The position numbers and the translations under genes were made by a program. Positions 23,415 through 32,219 of a DNA stretch of 64,000 nt are shown here, piece after piece; the stretch's first letter is position 1, and every line of letters starts with the position of its first letter. This stretch comes from Puccinellia tenuiflora. Taxonomy: Eukaryota; Streptophyta; Magnoliopsida; Poales; Poaceae. The stretch covers positions 216,425 to 280,424 of the forward strand of contig QRDG01000477.1 in the NCBI GenBank assembly GCA_012064385.1, written 5' to 3'. Under the pieces are notes generated by a model. That model was not told the origin of the DNA and did no database searches. It saw only the letters and a program-made list of their open reading frames with translations.

Positions 23415-24720
23415 TTTTTTTCGAAATGGGGGGTATCCCCGGCCTCTGCATCAATCGATGCACACAGCCTTATTTATTTATTGCATGGTATCAAAAGTGC
23501 AGAGTAATAGGTTTACGACTCATGGGTCGCATAAGGTGCAAACGAAAATAAGCCAGCGAAAGACTAAACACACATAGCGCCTATGCATCATGTAGTCGTC
23601 TAGCAAGCCGCCAGCCACCCCGGTTGTAGATATCCCGAGCGACCGTCTCCAGAGTGGAGCATCCGAAATCCATAGACGCTCGTTGCGCCTCCGGTAGCAG
23701 GAAAGACCACTCGTGGATGAAGTGAGTAGCCATACGGATAACCTGAAAAAAAATTAGTATTTGCACGTTTGTTAAAAATAATGTCATTCCGATAGTTCCA
23801 CAAAGACCAAACCAAAGCACATGTTCCGACGCGGATTTGTGCCTTAGTTTTCTTTTCTACCCCATGCAGCCAATTGCCAAACATATTTGACACATTTGAT
23901 GGTGGGATAATATTGAAAGCATATTGAACTATAGTCCAGAGTCCATGTGCAAAAGGGCATGTAAAAAATAAATGATCTATAGACTCCTCCGAATCACAGA
24001 ACACACATTTCTTACAGCCATTCCATTGTCGCTTTGCAAGGATCCTTTGTTAAAATAACTTTGTTAAAAAGAAACCACATAAAAATCCTTATCTTAAGGG
24101 ACACCTTTAATTTCCAAATGTATTTCTTTAGAAAAATCGTATGATCATTCATATAGTCTGCATATAGTGATTTTACCGTAAAAAAACCCGATGCATTAAG
24201 TTTCCACACAAATTTATCTTCTTCCTGAGAAAGGGTAATGGCCATTAATCTCTCTACCATATGTAACCAAGCCTCCCATTTGTCTCCCGTCAGCGTTCTA
24301 CGAAATTCAATGTTTAAGGGAGACTGAGCTAAAATGTCCACCACCAAAACATTTTTACGACGAACAATATTATAAACTAAAGGGTATTGATTCGCTAGCG
24401 GGATGTCTCCCAACCACGTATCTTCCCAAAAACGAGTAGATTGACCATTACCTACAATGAAAGACCCCCTCTGAAAAAAATCATGTTTAACTGTCATCAG
24501 ACCTTTCCAAAATTGGGAATCTGTGGGCTTTGCTGTCACTTGTGACAACGTTTTGTCTTTTAAATATTTGTTAGTAATTAACTCCTGCCACATCCCTTCC
24601 TCATTGAGAAGTTTGAAAAGCCATTTACTTAAAAGGCATTTATTTTTTATGTCGAGGACTTCTATGCCTAGCCCTCCTGGTCTTTTGGCCTGCATATAAT
24701 ATTCCACTTTGTCAACCTAT
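23415..24720 (-). mobile_element. Second LINE fragment, minus strand, nested in the first
   Basis: The poly(A) end appears as poly-T at 23412-23420 after the LINE 3' phrase GGCCGGGGATACCCCCCATT (read on minus). Minus-strand coding: MQAKRPGGLGIEVLDIKNKC, NGQSTRFWEDTWLGDIPLAN, FVWKLNASGFFTVKSLYADY and WKLKVSLKIRIFMWFLFNKV. After a stop comes CVFCDSEESIDHLFFTCPFA, the zinc-binding domain typical of plant LINE polymerase C-termini. Only the last third of the polymerase is present. Orientation is opposite to the LINE it interrupts. Confidence 0.82.
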
Positions 24721-24758
24721 ATTTGCGTTTATGCTAATCGCTTTGCCAGAAAAAACGC

Positions 24759-24820
24759 GATCTTGTGGCAGATATGGAAAGCCCGCAATGATCTTGTGGC
24801 AGATATGGAAAGCCCGCAAT
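24759..24820. repeat. 31-bp tandem duplication at the LINE-LINE junction
   Basis: GATCTTGTGGCAGATATGGA... occurs twice in direct succession (24759-24789 and 24790-24820), and a third copy begins. It encodes the WQIWKARNDL segment of the plus-strand LINE, so the duplication also shifts that frame. Confidence 0.85.
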
Positions 24821-25058
24821 GATCTTGTGTTCAACTCCCGCTCCTGCTCCCCCACCAACATCCTCTGCAGGGTTGGGGATGACCTCTCTGTGTGGCGCTT
24901 CCGCTTTCCTGTCTCTCGCCGACGGGAGGTAGATGGCCTTCGTGCTTACATTCTTATGTGTTTTAATGGATCTTGAGTTCTTCCCCCCCCCCCTTTTGTA
25001 ATCTTCTCATATATATGCTGTGACCTGCTGGGTCTCCTCGAGTAATATAATAAACGGT

Positions 25059-25200
25059 GGGGATCTGCTTCGCCATGCCTAGTCGCTGCTTCGCCATACC
25101 TACTCATGTCCGGCTTCCTCCTGCCTCAAGCGGTTTTTCCTCAGAATTCACCACACCGAGCACCTCCCAGACGACCGTGTCGACGCTTTTCAAAAAGATC
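25059..25200 (+). repeat. Third partial copy of the 20-21 kb tandem unit
   Basis: GATCTGCTTCGCCATGCCTA...CTCATGTCCGGCTTCCTCCT...GACGACCGTGTCGACGCTTTTCAA matches about 21305-21410. It lies just past the LINE 3' end and has a small internal repeat (CTGCTTCGCCATRCCTA). It probably marks duplicated DNA that the LINE inserted into or moved next to. Confidence 0.6.
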
Positions 25201-25328
25201 ATTGAAATCCAACACATGTATGCAGGTCACACATATAAATGCAAGGGAGCAGTTTAACATCTGAATATCTGATCAAAGTAGTACTGTACTGCTTGCTTGG
25301 GTCAGTCAGCACTCAGCAGTAGCACTAG

Positions 25329-26996
25329 CTACCAGCGGAACTGGTTCTTCCTGAACTCGGCCAAGACGTCGGCCACGGAGCCCGCCGTAGCCGCGACGGA
25401 CACCAGGAGGCACACGACGCTGAGCGCCCGGAGGAAGAGCCACCGCGTGCTGCCCCGCGGCACCCGGTGCTGTGCCATGTACATCTCCACCGGGAAGTGC
25501 ACGGTGAGCGGCCAGAAGGAGATGGCGCCGATGAGCCCCACCACGGAGCCGAAGAAGGGCATCAGCATGGACACGGCGGTGGTGACGCACACGTACGCCG
25601 TGCGCCAGGCGAGCTGGAGCGGGCGCACGGAGGCGCGGAGCGTCGTGGGCCACAGCCGGACCTCCCTGGTGGCGACGAACGCGCTGTCGGGCCAGGCCGC
25701 GGCGGCGTGCCGCTCGACGTAGGCGAAGACGGGCTGGGAGATGACCTGGTACGTGCCGACGAGGTGGACGGCGACGGCGGCGTTGGCCAGGTCCAGCAGC
25801 CAGAAGGGCTCGTAAAAGCCGAAGCCTGTGAGAAGGTTGTCCGGCGCCCCGTCGCCGAAAGCCGCGTACCCGACGCACCCGCAGAGGAGGTAGATTATTG
25901 TCGTCGCCGACACGCTCATAGCCGTCGCCTTCTTCATTACCTTGGCCTCCGACGGCGCCGCCGCCTTTAGCGTGTCCTGCAATACGTACTAGCATGTGTA
26001 ATAAGGTACATATCATGCATCAAACACAACGTAGGTAGTACTCGATCGTACTGTCTGGACAGCGACTTGCCTGGATCTCGAGCAGGACGATAGAGAAGCC
26101 GTATGAGAAAGCCATGTTGCCCAAGGCCTGGAGACTGTGAGTTTCTGCATCGCGGTGACACTTGTGCCGGCTGCGCTGATGCCAACGGCTACGCCGGTCA
26201 GGCTGCCCTGGATTTCCCTGTTCGCTGCACAATAAATTCTGTATTTGTAGATACTCTAAAACGCAGTACCTGCATGATGGACCGGCCACGCCCGAGTAAC
26301 TGACGTACCTATAATCTGGTCGACGCCGAGGGAGATTGCGATGGTGGAGTAGGCCAAGGACATGACGGCGGCGAGGGTGGAGAGCCACCACATGCTGTCC
26401 AGGCCGGGGATCTGCGAGAAGGCCATCTCCACGACGCCGTAGATGGCAATGTACGGGGTGATGGAACTGTGGCAGTCGCTCTTGTGCCCTTGCTGGTGGA
26501 AGCAATCCGACCGCTTGATCGCGCTAGCAACACGACGAAACAGTGCGTAAGGGAGGGTTTCTTTATTTAGCAAGTCGTGGTGGAGTCTAGTGAGGAGGAC
26601 GTACCGCATGCTGACGGAGGCGGCGATGGTGATGCCGATGCCGATGCCGAAGATGTTGACGAACTGGAAGGCGCCGCAGAGCTTCACCTTGGAGCCGCCG
26701 AGGGTGGCGCGGACGGCGGCCATGTAGGTTCGGTTACGCGGGCCGGACACGGGGTCGCCGGAGCGGTAGCAGTCGGCCATAAGTGCGGAGGTGTAGTAGG
26801 TGACGGCGGCGAACAGGGTCATGACTAAGGGCCCGCCCACCCAGCCCAGCTGCGCCACCCCCCACGCCAGCGACAGCACGCCGGAGCCCACCACCAAGGT
26901 GACGATGTGCGCGCTGGCAGTCCACGCCGTGCCCGTGCGCCGCGGCCGGCCATCGTCGTCGAGGCGCTGCTTCGACAGCTCCACGGCGTGGGACAT
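25329..26996 (-). pseudogene. Amino acid permease (AAP family), four exons, frameshift in exon 3
   Basis: AAP proteins are plasma-membrane H+/amino-acid symporters of the AAAP family. Exons on the minus strand are 26996-26605, 26523-26309, 26224-26071 and 25976-25329. Exon 1 gives RRTGTAWTASAHIVTLVVGS and GVLSLAWGVAQLGWVGGP, the classic AAP start. Exon 2 has AIKRSDCFHQQGHKSDCHSS. Exon 4 has the GYAAFGDGAPDNLLTGFGFY signature and ends FRKNQFRW. Intron 3 uses a GC donor in perfect context (CAG|GCAAGT). The exon lengths sum to 1409, not divisible by 3. In exon 3 the frame is lost between TSVTAMQK and SLQALGNMAFSYGF, where about 4 bases seem missing compared with the family's QKVWRSLQA. Expected length without the shift is about 470 residues, normal for AAP. 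A sequencing error is possible. Confidence 0.85.
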
Positions 26997-28002
26997 GGCG
27001 GCTGGAAAGAGATGTGGGGATAGGAGATTAATTGTTGGAAAATAGGGGAGGAAATGAAGTGATTCGAGATTTAAAGAGAATCGATCATGGCGCAATAAAT
27101 TACTGCCACAAAACAACACGTTTTTTTCTTCTCCAAAACGGAGGCTGAAATCCAGCCTCCAAACAGCTTTCTTTTTTATTCATAAAGAAAGAAAAAACAC
27201 AAAGCCTTACGACAACGGTCGCTACAACTACATTGATTTTATGAACGGAGCCACGTGCCCTGACCTCACATATCAGTGCACATCATCTAAATCTGATGGT
27301 TTTACCAAGCTGCCCAACAGCGAGCCGAGAGCCCGAACCGGTCAAACAGACCCTCGGTGCGCACCACATGCACACACTTAGAAGCTGCCTCCATCGTCGT
27401 CTTCCGCCAACCCATCTTCAGAAGTAATCAATACAATGATCTTGTCCGGCCTGTCGATGACTCCAGACAACACAACCATCCTGTATGCGTCAATCGTCAA
27501 GCGTCCATCGCCGACCCCGCCGGCGTCACACCGCCGAGACTCGTCGTCTTTGACGCGGTAGATACACACCACTCCTCCTTCTGCCCCCTCTAGCCAGTAG
27601 CTGCTCCAGAATGATGTCCACATGAGGTAGAACGACACCGACCGTTGCCATCGTCCGATTCGAGAGACCCAAATCTATGATTTCCTCCATACGCCGAGGG
27701 AGGAGTCAGGAGCTGCATCGACGATGTTTTCATCAAGGTAGCGACACCCCAAGACGCTGCCATCATCCGCCGTCAAGGACGGTTTGGTTTTCACCGGCAG
27801 TCCCGTCTCCCCGTCCTCACCGCCAGAGGTGCTAACTTTTTTTTAGTTAAGGATTAATACCGCATACCATTCCTTTTTGTTTTCAAAGAAACCTTACCAT
27901 TTTTGGGCCACTGTTACCATTTCTATTTTCAAAACCTGGTGCCACCTAAACGGTAGGTATAGGCGGCGGATGTCTGACGTTTGGAGTTGTCGTTCGTGCA
28001 CC
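26997..28002 (-). other. Permease upstream region and probable LINE 3' relic
   Basis: 26997-27120 is the likely 5' UTR and promoter of the permease, with no clear TATA element picked out. From 27840 down to about 27165 on the minus strand, GC-rich sequence ends in a short A-rich tail (AATAAAAAAGAAAG), which looks like a non-LTR retrotransposon 3' end. No intact frame was found, and the family is not identified. Confidence 0.35.
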
Positions 28003-28010
28003 CCTGCCAT

Positions 28011-28197
28011 CAGGGGCGGACCTAGAGGGTGGGCCGGGTGGGCCGTGGCCCACCCAGAATTTTAGAAAATTTATTTACCACCCATAATATTTGTGAATAT
28101 AATGACTATTTATATTATTTATTTGGCAAAAAATCCGCGGTGCGACATTTTGATTGTAGTGTGCCCACCCTCCAATTTTTTTCTGGGTCCGCCACTA
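28011..28197. mobile_element. hAT-type MITE
   Basis: The left end is CAGGGGCGGACC and the right end, reverse-complemented, is TAGTGGCGGACC. CCTGCCAT is repeated exactly on both sides (28003-28010 and 28198-28205), the 8-bp duplication of hAT elements. 187 bp with no coding capacity. Confidence 0.88.
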
Positions 28198-28205
28198 CCT
28201 GCCAT

Positions 28206-28890
28206 AGTCGCGAGGATCTTAATAGTCGGTCGCGACTGTTGTCATAGTCAACGACGGTTGCAGCTGAGCCAATGGGCCAGCGAGCCGGGCGACGACCGAC
28301 GACCCAAATCCTTAGCCGGTTAGAAATCCACAGACAAAACAACAGGTTGTCGCCAAACCTGACAAGCATTGCAATGTTTACCGACATCAGCGAAGCAATG
28401 AAAACCAAATCATGCATCTTTCCACTGACGGTTTTTTTTTCCACTTTCGAAAAACAAATCTCCACAGACGGTCAAAATTGCCCTCTCGATAGACATGGCA
28501 AATTTTCCTATTCTATGCGATTTCTATGACCTAACATAATAACACCACAAAATACTGTATGTTGAGCTAGCACCTGGCCTAATATAGCTTGTGTTCAAAT
28601 GCTATCGTGGTAAGCAATCAACATCGTATTCCTATAAAACAGATAATTTATAACCTCTTTTAATTTTGGTGAAAGCCATATGTGTTAATTTTGCGCCCGG
28701 TTTAATTAAGGAGCTCTAACAGCTGGTTCAACGGGGTTGAGAAAAATGTCTAGCATGTTTATTTTCCCCTCTTTTCATGGATGATCTTCATAAGATCTGC
28801 CACTAATGATTTTGGATTTAGTATGACTCTATCCCCGTTCTATTTGGGCGTAGTGCTGGGTACGTGGAATGCTTGTCAATTTTGGTCAAA
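28206..28890. other. Intergenic, no supported feature
   Basis: Mixed sequence, AT-rich from about 28500. No domain, repeat border or plausible exon was seen. Confidence 0.35.
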
Positions 28891-28891
28891 T

Positions 28892-29014
28892 CCTCCGTCC
28901 CAAAAAAAGATGTCATTTTTTTGTCTAAATTTGAATGTATCTAGACACTATTTAGTATTTAGACACATTCAAATTTAGAGAAAGAAATGATATCTTTTTT
29001 TGGGACGGAGGGAG
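28892..29014. mobile_element. Stowaway (Tc1/mariner) MITE
   Basis: The ends are CCTCCGTCCCAAAAAAAGAT and, reverse-complemented, CTCCCTCCGTCCCAAAAAAA, the Stowaway consensus. The two halves (TCTAAATTTGAATGTATCTA / ACACATTCAAATTTAGAG) pair as a hairpin. TA follows at 29015. The left TA is not preserved. Confidence 0.85.
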
Positions 29015-29145
29015 TAGATGACATTAGAATCCATCATCCATAGCCCATGCCACCGTACGTGACATAATGTGTGTGTCACTGCAGATATTTGTGACCTGTC
29101 GTTAGAGATAGGAGGAGCGGCATGTAGCTTTCCTGCCATTTGTAC

Positions 29146-29756
29146 TGTCATGTATCCCGCACTAACCATCTATCCCAAAAGTCCGAACTGATGTAAAGAC
29201 TAGTGCAATACATATATACTGTAACACCCCCTCTCACGTGTGACTCGGGGAGGAAGAGGCCACACGTGCAACCGCAGCCGCCCCGACGGCGCGCAGGTCT
29301 CAGAGGTATGGCGCAACAGGCTCATACTTGGACACAAGGGGGGCTACCCGCAATTTTTATTAAATTGCGCAAATCAGGACTCGAACTCAAGACCTGAGGC
29401 TCTGATACCATGTCATGTATCCTGCACTAGCCAACTATCCCAAAAGTCCGAACTGATGGAAAGACTAGTGCAATACATATATACTGTAACACCCCCTCTC
29501 ACGTGTGACTCGGGGAGGAAGAGGCCACACGTGCAACCGCAGCCGCCCCGACGGCGCGCAGGTCTCAGAGGTATGGCGCAACAGGCTCATACTTGGACAC
29601 AAGGGGGGCTACCCGCAATTTTTATTAAATTGCGCAAATCAGGACTCGAACTCAAGACCTGAGGCTCTGATACCATGTCATGTATCCCGCACTAACCATC
29701 TATCCCAAAAGTCCGAACTGATGGAAAGACTAGTGCAATACATATATACTGTAACA
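29146..29756 (-). mobile_element. TRIM/SMART-type miniature LTR retrotransposon in a three-LTR tandem array
   Basis: Three 81-bp LTRs (29146-29226, 29411-29491, 29676-29756; minus-strand start TGTTACAGTATATATG, end ATACATGACA) alternate with two 184-bp internal domains (29227-29410, 29492-29675) that look identical. On the minus strand each internal domain starts with the Met-initiator primer site TGGTATCAGAGCC and ends with a polypurine tract GAGAGGGGG. The whole array is flanked by an exact 5-bp duplication TGTAC (29141-29145 and 29757-29761). There is no coding capacity, so proteins must come from other elements. The size fits the small-LTR class reported in grasses. Confidence 0.9.
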
Positions 29757-29761
29757 TGTAC

Positions 29762-29979
29762 TAGAAGATGTCTTGTCTTTTACTAAGGGCAACAATGGTG
29801 TTGAGTGTTGACAATTTCCAGAATTTTTCTATGATGTCCAGAATTGAGTTAATGCTTGTATAAATTGGTTTTCACGATGTTATTGATTGCTGTCCAGGTA
29901 TCAGGTGTTCTATTCGAGTTGATGAGAAGGGAAATGGCTATCTGCTGTAGGTTTTCTACCACTTTGGTATGATGTGTCT
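29762..29979. other. Intergenic, no supported feature
   Basis: Short AT-rich segment between the TRIM array and LINE debris with nothing recognisable. Confidence 0.3.
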
Positions 29980-31210
29980 TCTTTTTGAAGACCAAGGGCA
30001 GGAGCTCTGCCATTTCATATAAGAAGATAGTTGCCCGGTTAATTGAGGAAAACCTGGCGAAAACCGAAACATAACCACAAAATACAAAAAAAGAAAACTA
30101 GACCTTGGGGGTAGGGTTTAGAAGAAACACAGACTCTAATATCAAGGAACATCGTCTGAGCCAGACACAAGAGCGCCGAGGCCTAAAACCACCAGACGCA
30201 GCTCGTGTGCAACCAAGACGACTCACAGAGAGACTTGCCACCACCTCTCCATGCAAGAATCAAGAACTAACATTATCAAGTGTAGAGCCACCCGGGATGT
30301 CGGAAAAATCCATCATAGCAAAGTCCATCTTCGCCTTTCCGCCGATGCCCACCAAAGCGTCAATCGCCGCCATCGCTTGTGAAGACAGCGGCTTCTTGCA
30401 CATATTGCGAAAAGCTTGCACCTTGCTCTCCGCGACCTCGTCCTTGTTCAACTCTGGCAACTCTCCAAAGGCCTCCATCAACCTAAATTCTGCACGCTTG
30501 GCCATTGGGATATTGCATGATTTTTTCTTCATATCAAGACGCCCACTTCGTCGCGTGGTGCGGGAGGCATTCTCAGCAGCCACCTACACAGGCGGCGGGG
30601 TCCCAAGAAGAGGACACGGCAACCCGCGAGTGACACTCTTGAGGAACTCCTCCAACGATATTGGTGGCGTCTCAACCTGTGTCACACTACCATCAGCACA
30701 CCAGCCCTCATCTTGAGACCCAACCCGAGCAATAGGCTCGCCGAACCTGATAGTCTCAAGAGAAGCAAACGGCTCCACCAGAGCCTGCACCGGACGCGCA
30801 GGATAGAGATCAACGGTGGTTGGAGAGCTGACATCGAGGCAAGGCTGCAGGATTAGAGTCTCAAAAAACATTGTGTCGACATAATCCTCGCTCCCCATCG
30901 GCGAAACATCAAAGTTGGTGATCACATCAAGGCCCTTGATCATAGGCATAACCTGGAAAGGTGGCGCCATGATGTGTCTTCTGACGCGGTTGGTGCTAAA
31001 GTTGATCCTAATAATGGAATTCACATCATGGAATTTGCTGTCTTCTGTATGACTACCACCTAATAATCTGTAGGATGAGTGCACTAGGCAGTGACTTGCG
31101 GAGTTGCTTCGGTTAATGTTTGGATATGTCAAAGTTTTACTTCCTCCCTGATATCCTTTCAGATGTCTCGAGCGTGTTCTTGGTACTTTGTACAGCTGTT
31201 GTTGCTTCAC
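29980..31210 (-). mobile_element. LINE relic: ORF1-like fragment plus 3' end, minus strand
   Basis: The minus-strand frames encode MAPPFQVMPMIKGLDVITNF...SPTTVDLYPARPVQALVEPF and TPPISLEEFLKSVTRGLPCP, then TRRSGRLDMKKKSCNIPMAK. This is the pattern of the N-terminal region of grass LINE proteins (ISLEDF-type motif, then RRSGRL and a basic stretch). The element then jumps, without reverse transcriptase, to a 3'-end phrase near 29980-30060 (ATATGAAATGGCAGAGCTCC on minus). It is an internally deleted copy. Confidence 0.6.
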
Positions 31211-31269
31211 TTTTTTTCTGCGGGATAGTCGATCACCGAGATTTATTCCTCTGGTATAGGGTTACAATC

Positions 31270-31936
31270 GAATTTTTGACAGATTAGACCACTTCGCCGA
31301 GTGAATTGTCAAAAAAGACCACCTCCCGAACGGATTGTCAAAACTACCGTGGCGGCACGTTCCCCAGGCGACACGTGGAACGTGTCGCCACTGCCGGAGG
31401 CGGCACGTTGCCGGACGGGAATATGCACTGCTGCAGAACGGGAAACGGAGGGGTGGTGGGCCCTGCCGCCACCCACCATGGCGGCACGCTGACGTGGCAC
31501 GTGCCGCCACCCCCCAAGGCGGCAGGCTGACGTGGCACGCCCCTGCCCGCGCTGCTCCTGCTGTCTGCATCGTCCTGCAGCTCCGCGATTCCCGCGCGTT
31601 CCCGCGCTGCTCCTGCTGCCGACACCCTGCACTGCACCTGATTACGCTGATTTCGAGGCAGCTGATTCCCAGGCGATGGGACAGCACCAGCGCCGAAAGC
31701 ATGCAATGTTGGAGGGAAACTTCCGGGAATCCTGCCTCCTGCTCCCCTCCTCTCTTTTTATATCGTATGCTTAGCTATGGCTGCTCTCTCCTTCTCTCAT
31801 TCTTTCTGACGACGCTGGTTCTACTCCTCTGCTCTCCTCCTCTCCTTAGTAGTATCACTAAGTATAGGTGATTAGCTTGTAGAGTTGGGCATCAAGGTAC
31901 GAGCTATACAATGCATGTATTTATTTTGACATGCAC
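31270..31936 (+). repeat. Left TIR of the MULE
   Basis: About 667 bp, near-identical in inverse orientation to 38118-38805 with scattered substitutions and one indel near the inner end. It holds a GC-rich block of repeated words GGCGGCACG, TGACGTGGCACG and GTGCCGCCAC (31345-31545), then a TATA-like element, a pyrimidine-rich leader and a splice donor at 31897. The long frames across it on either strand are byproducts of the GC-rich block. Confidence 0.88.
31756..31765 (+). promoter_or_regulatory. TATA-like element in the left TIR
   Basis: TTTTTATATC is followed by a pyrimidine-rich leader (31785-31850) and a consensus donor CAAG|GTAC at 31896/31897. The matching acceptor TTCATGCAG at 32208-32216 lies just before the PMD start codon, so the TIR appears to supply the promoter and first untranslated exon. 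Inference from sequence only. Confidence 0.55.
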
Positions 31937-32219
31937 GGTGTAAATTAGTTGGTCTTCTGTTCGTAATTACTAGGCAATGTTTTATTGCTGAAATAGTTAG
32001 CGATAGTAATTTGATGGCTAATATTTATGATCACATGATATTAGTGTGGCATAGTAATGGAGATATGTTGATCATGATGACAGATATTATTTGGAAATAT
32101 TGTGACGTGTAAATATTTTAAATATGTTATATTGATTTATTATCGTAGACTATTAAATTATATTGAGTTCTGGTATATTGAGTTCTGATAGCTAAATGTA
32201 CTAATATTTCATGCAGGTT

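Larger units (their letters stand above)
21966..25058 (+). mobile_element. 5'-truncated LINE (non-LTR retrotransposon), plus strand
   Basis: The reverse-transcriptase C-terminal half contains the catalytic YVDD in VLQYVDDTLILCRASPDA (about 22058), then LDDFAFATGLGINFHKSCF. Further downstream come GDGHGTSFWMDHWLDGGPL and the zinc-binding RT-associated domain WRLRLPTKIKIFSYLADIDR with CERCGLLETGNHLFFAC. The tail resumes at 24765 (WQIWKARNDLVFNSRS) and the 3' UTR ends TAATATAATAAACGG near 25055. Stops and indels are numerous, for example a TAG at 22268 where the family has a glutamine codon. The body is split by another LINE at 23415-24720. Confidence 0.82.

Noticed and set aside
25306..26016. 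236-codon Arg-rich frame and a 167-codon plus-strand frame over the permease
   Set aside because: Both are shadows of exon 4, whose own frame has the AAP signatures and a sensible splice junction.
29146..29756. tRNA gene or SINE suggested by GACTCGAACTC and the repeat structure
   Set aside because: The B-box-like word lies next to a Met-tRNA primer site in an LTR-int-LTR structure with a 5-bp target duplication; there is no cloverleaf or poly(A).
29146..29756. CRISPR-like direct repeats
   Set aside because: Three 81-bp repeats with identical 184-bp spacers are LTRs with duplicated interiors, in a eukaryotic genome.
31335..31871. Long GC-rich frames (up to 178 codons, several phases, both strands) in the MULE TIR, mirrored at 38204-38740
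   Set aside because: They occur in up to several frames at once over the repeated GGCGGCACG block, have no domain, and arise from GC-rich repeat composition.
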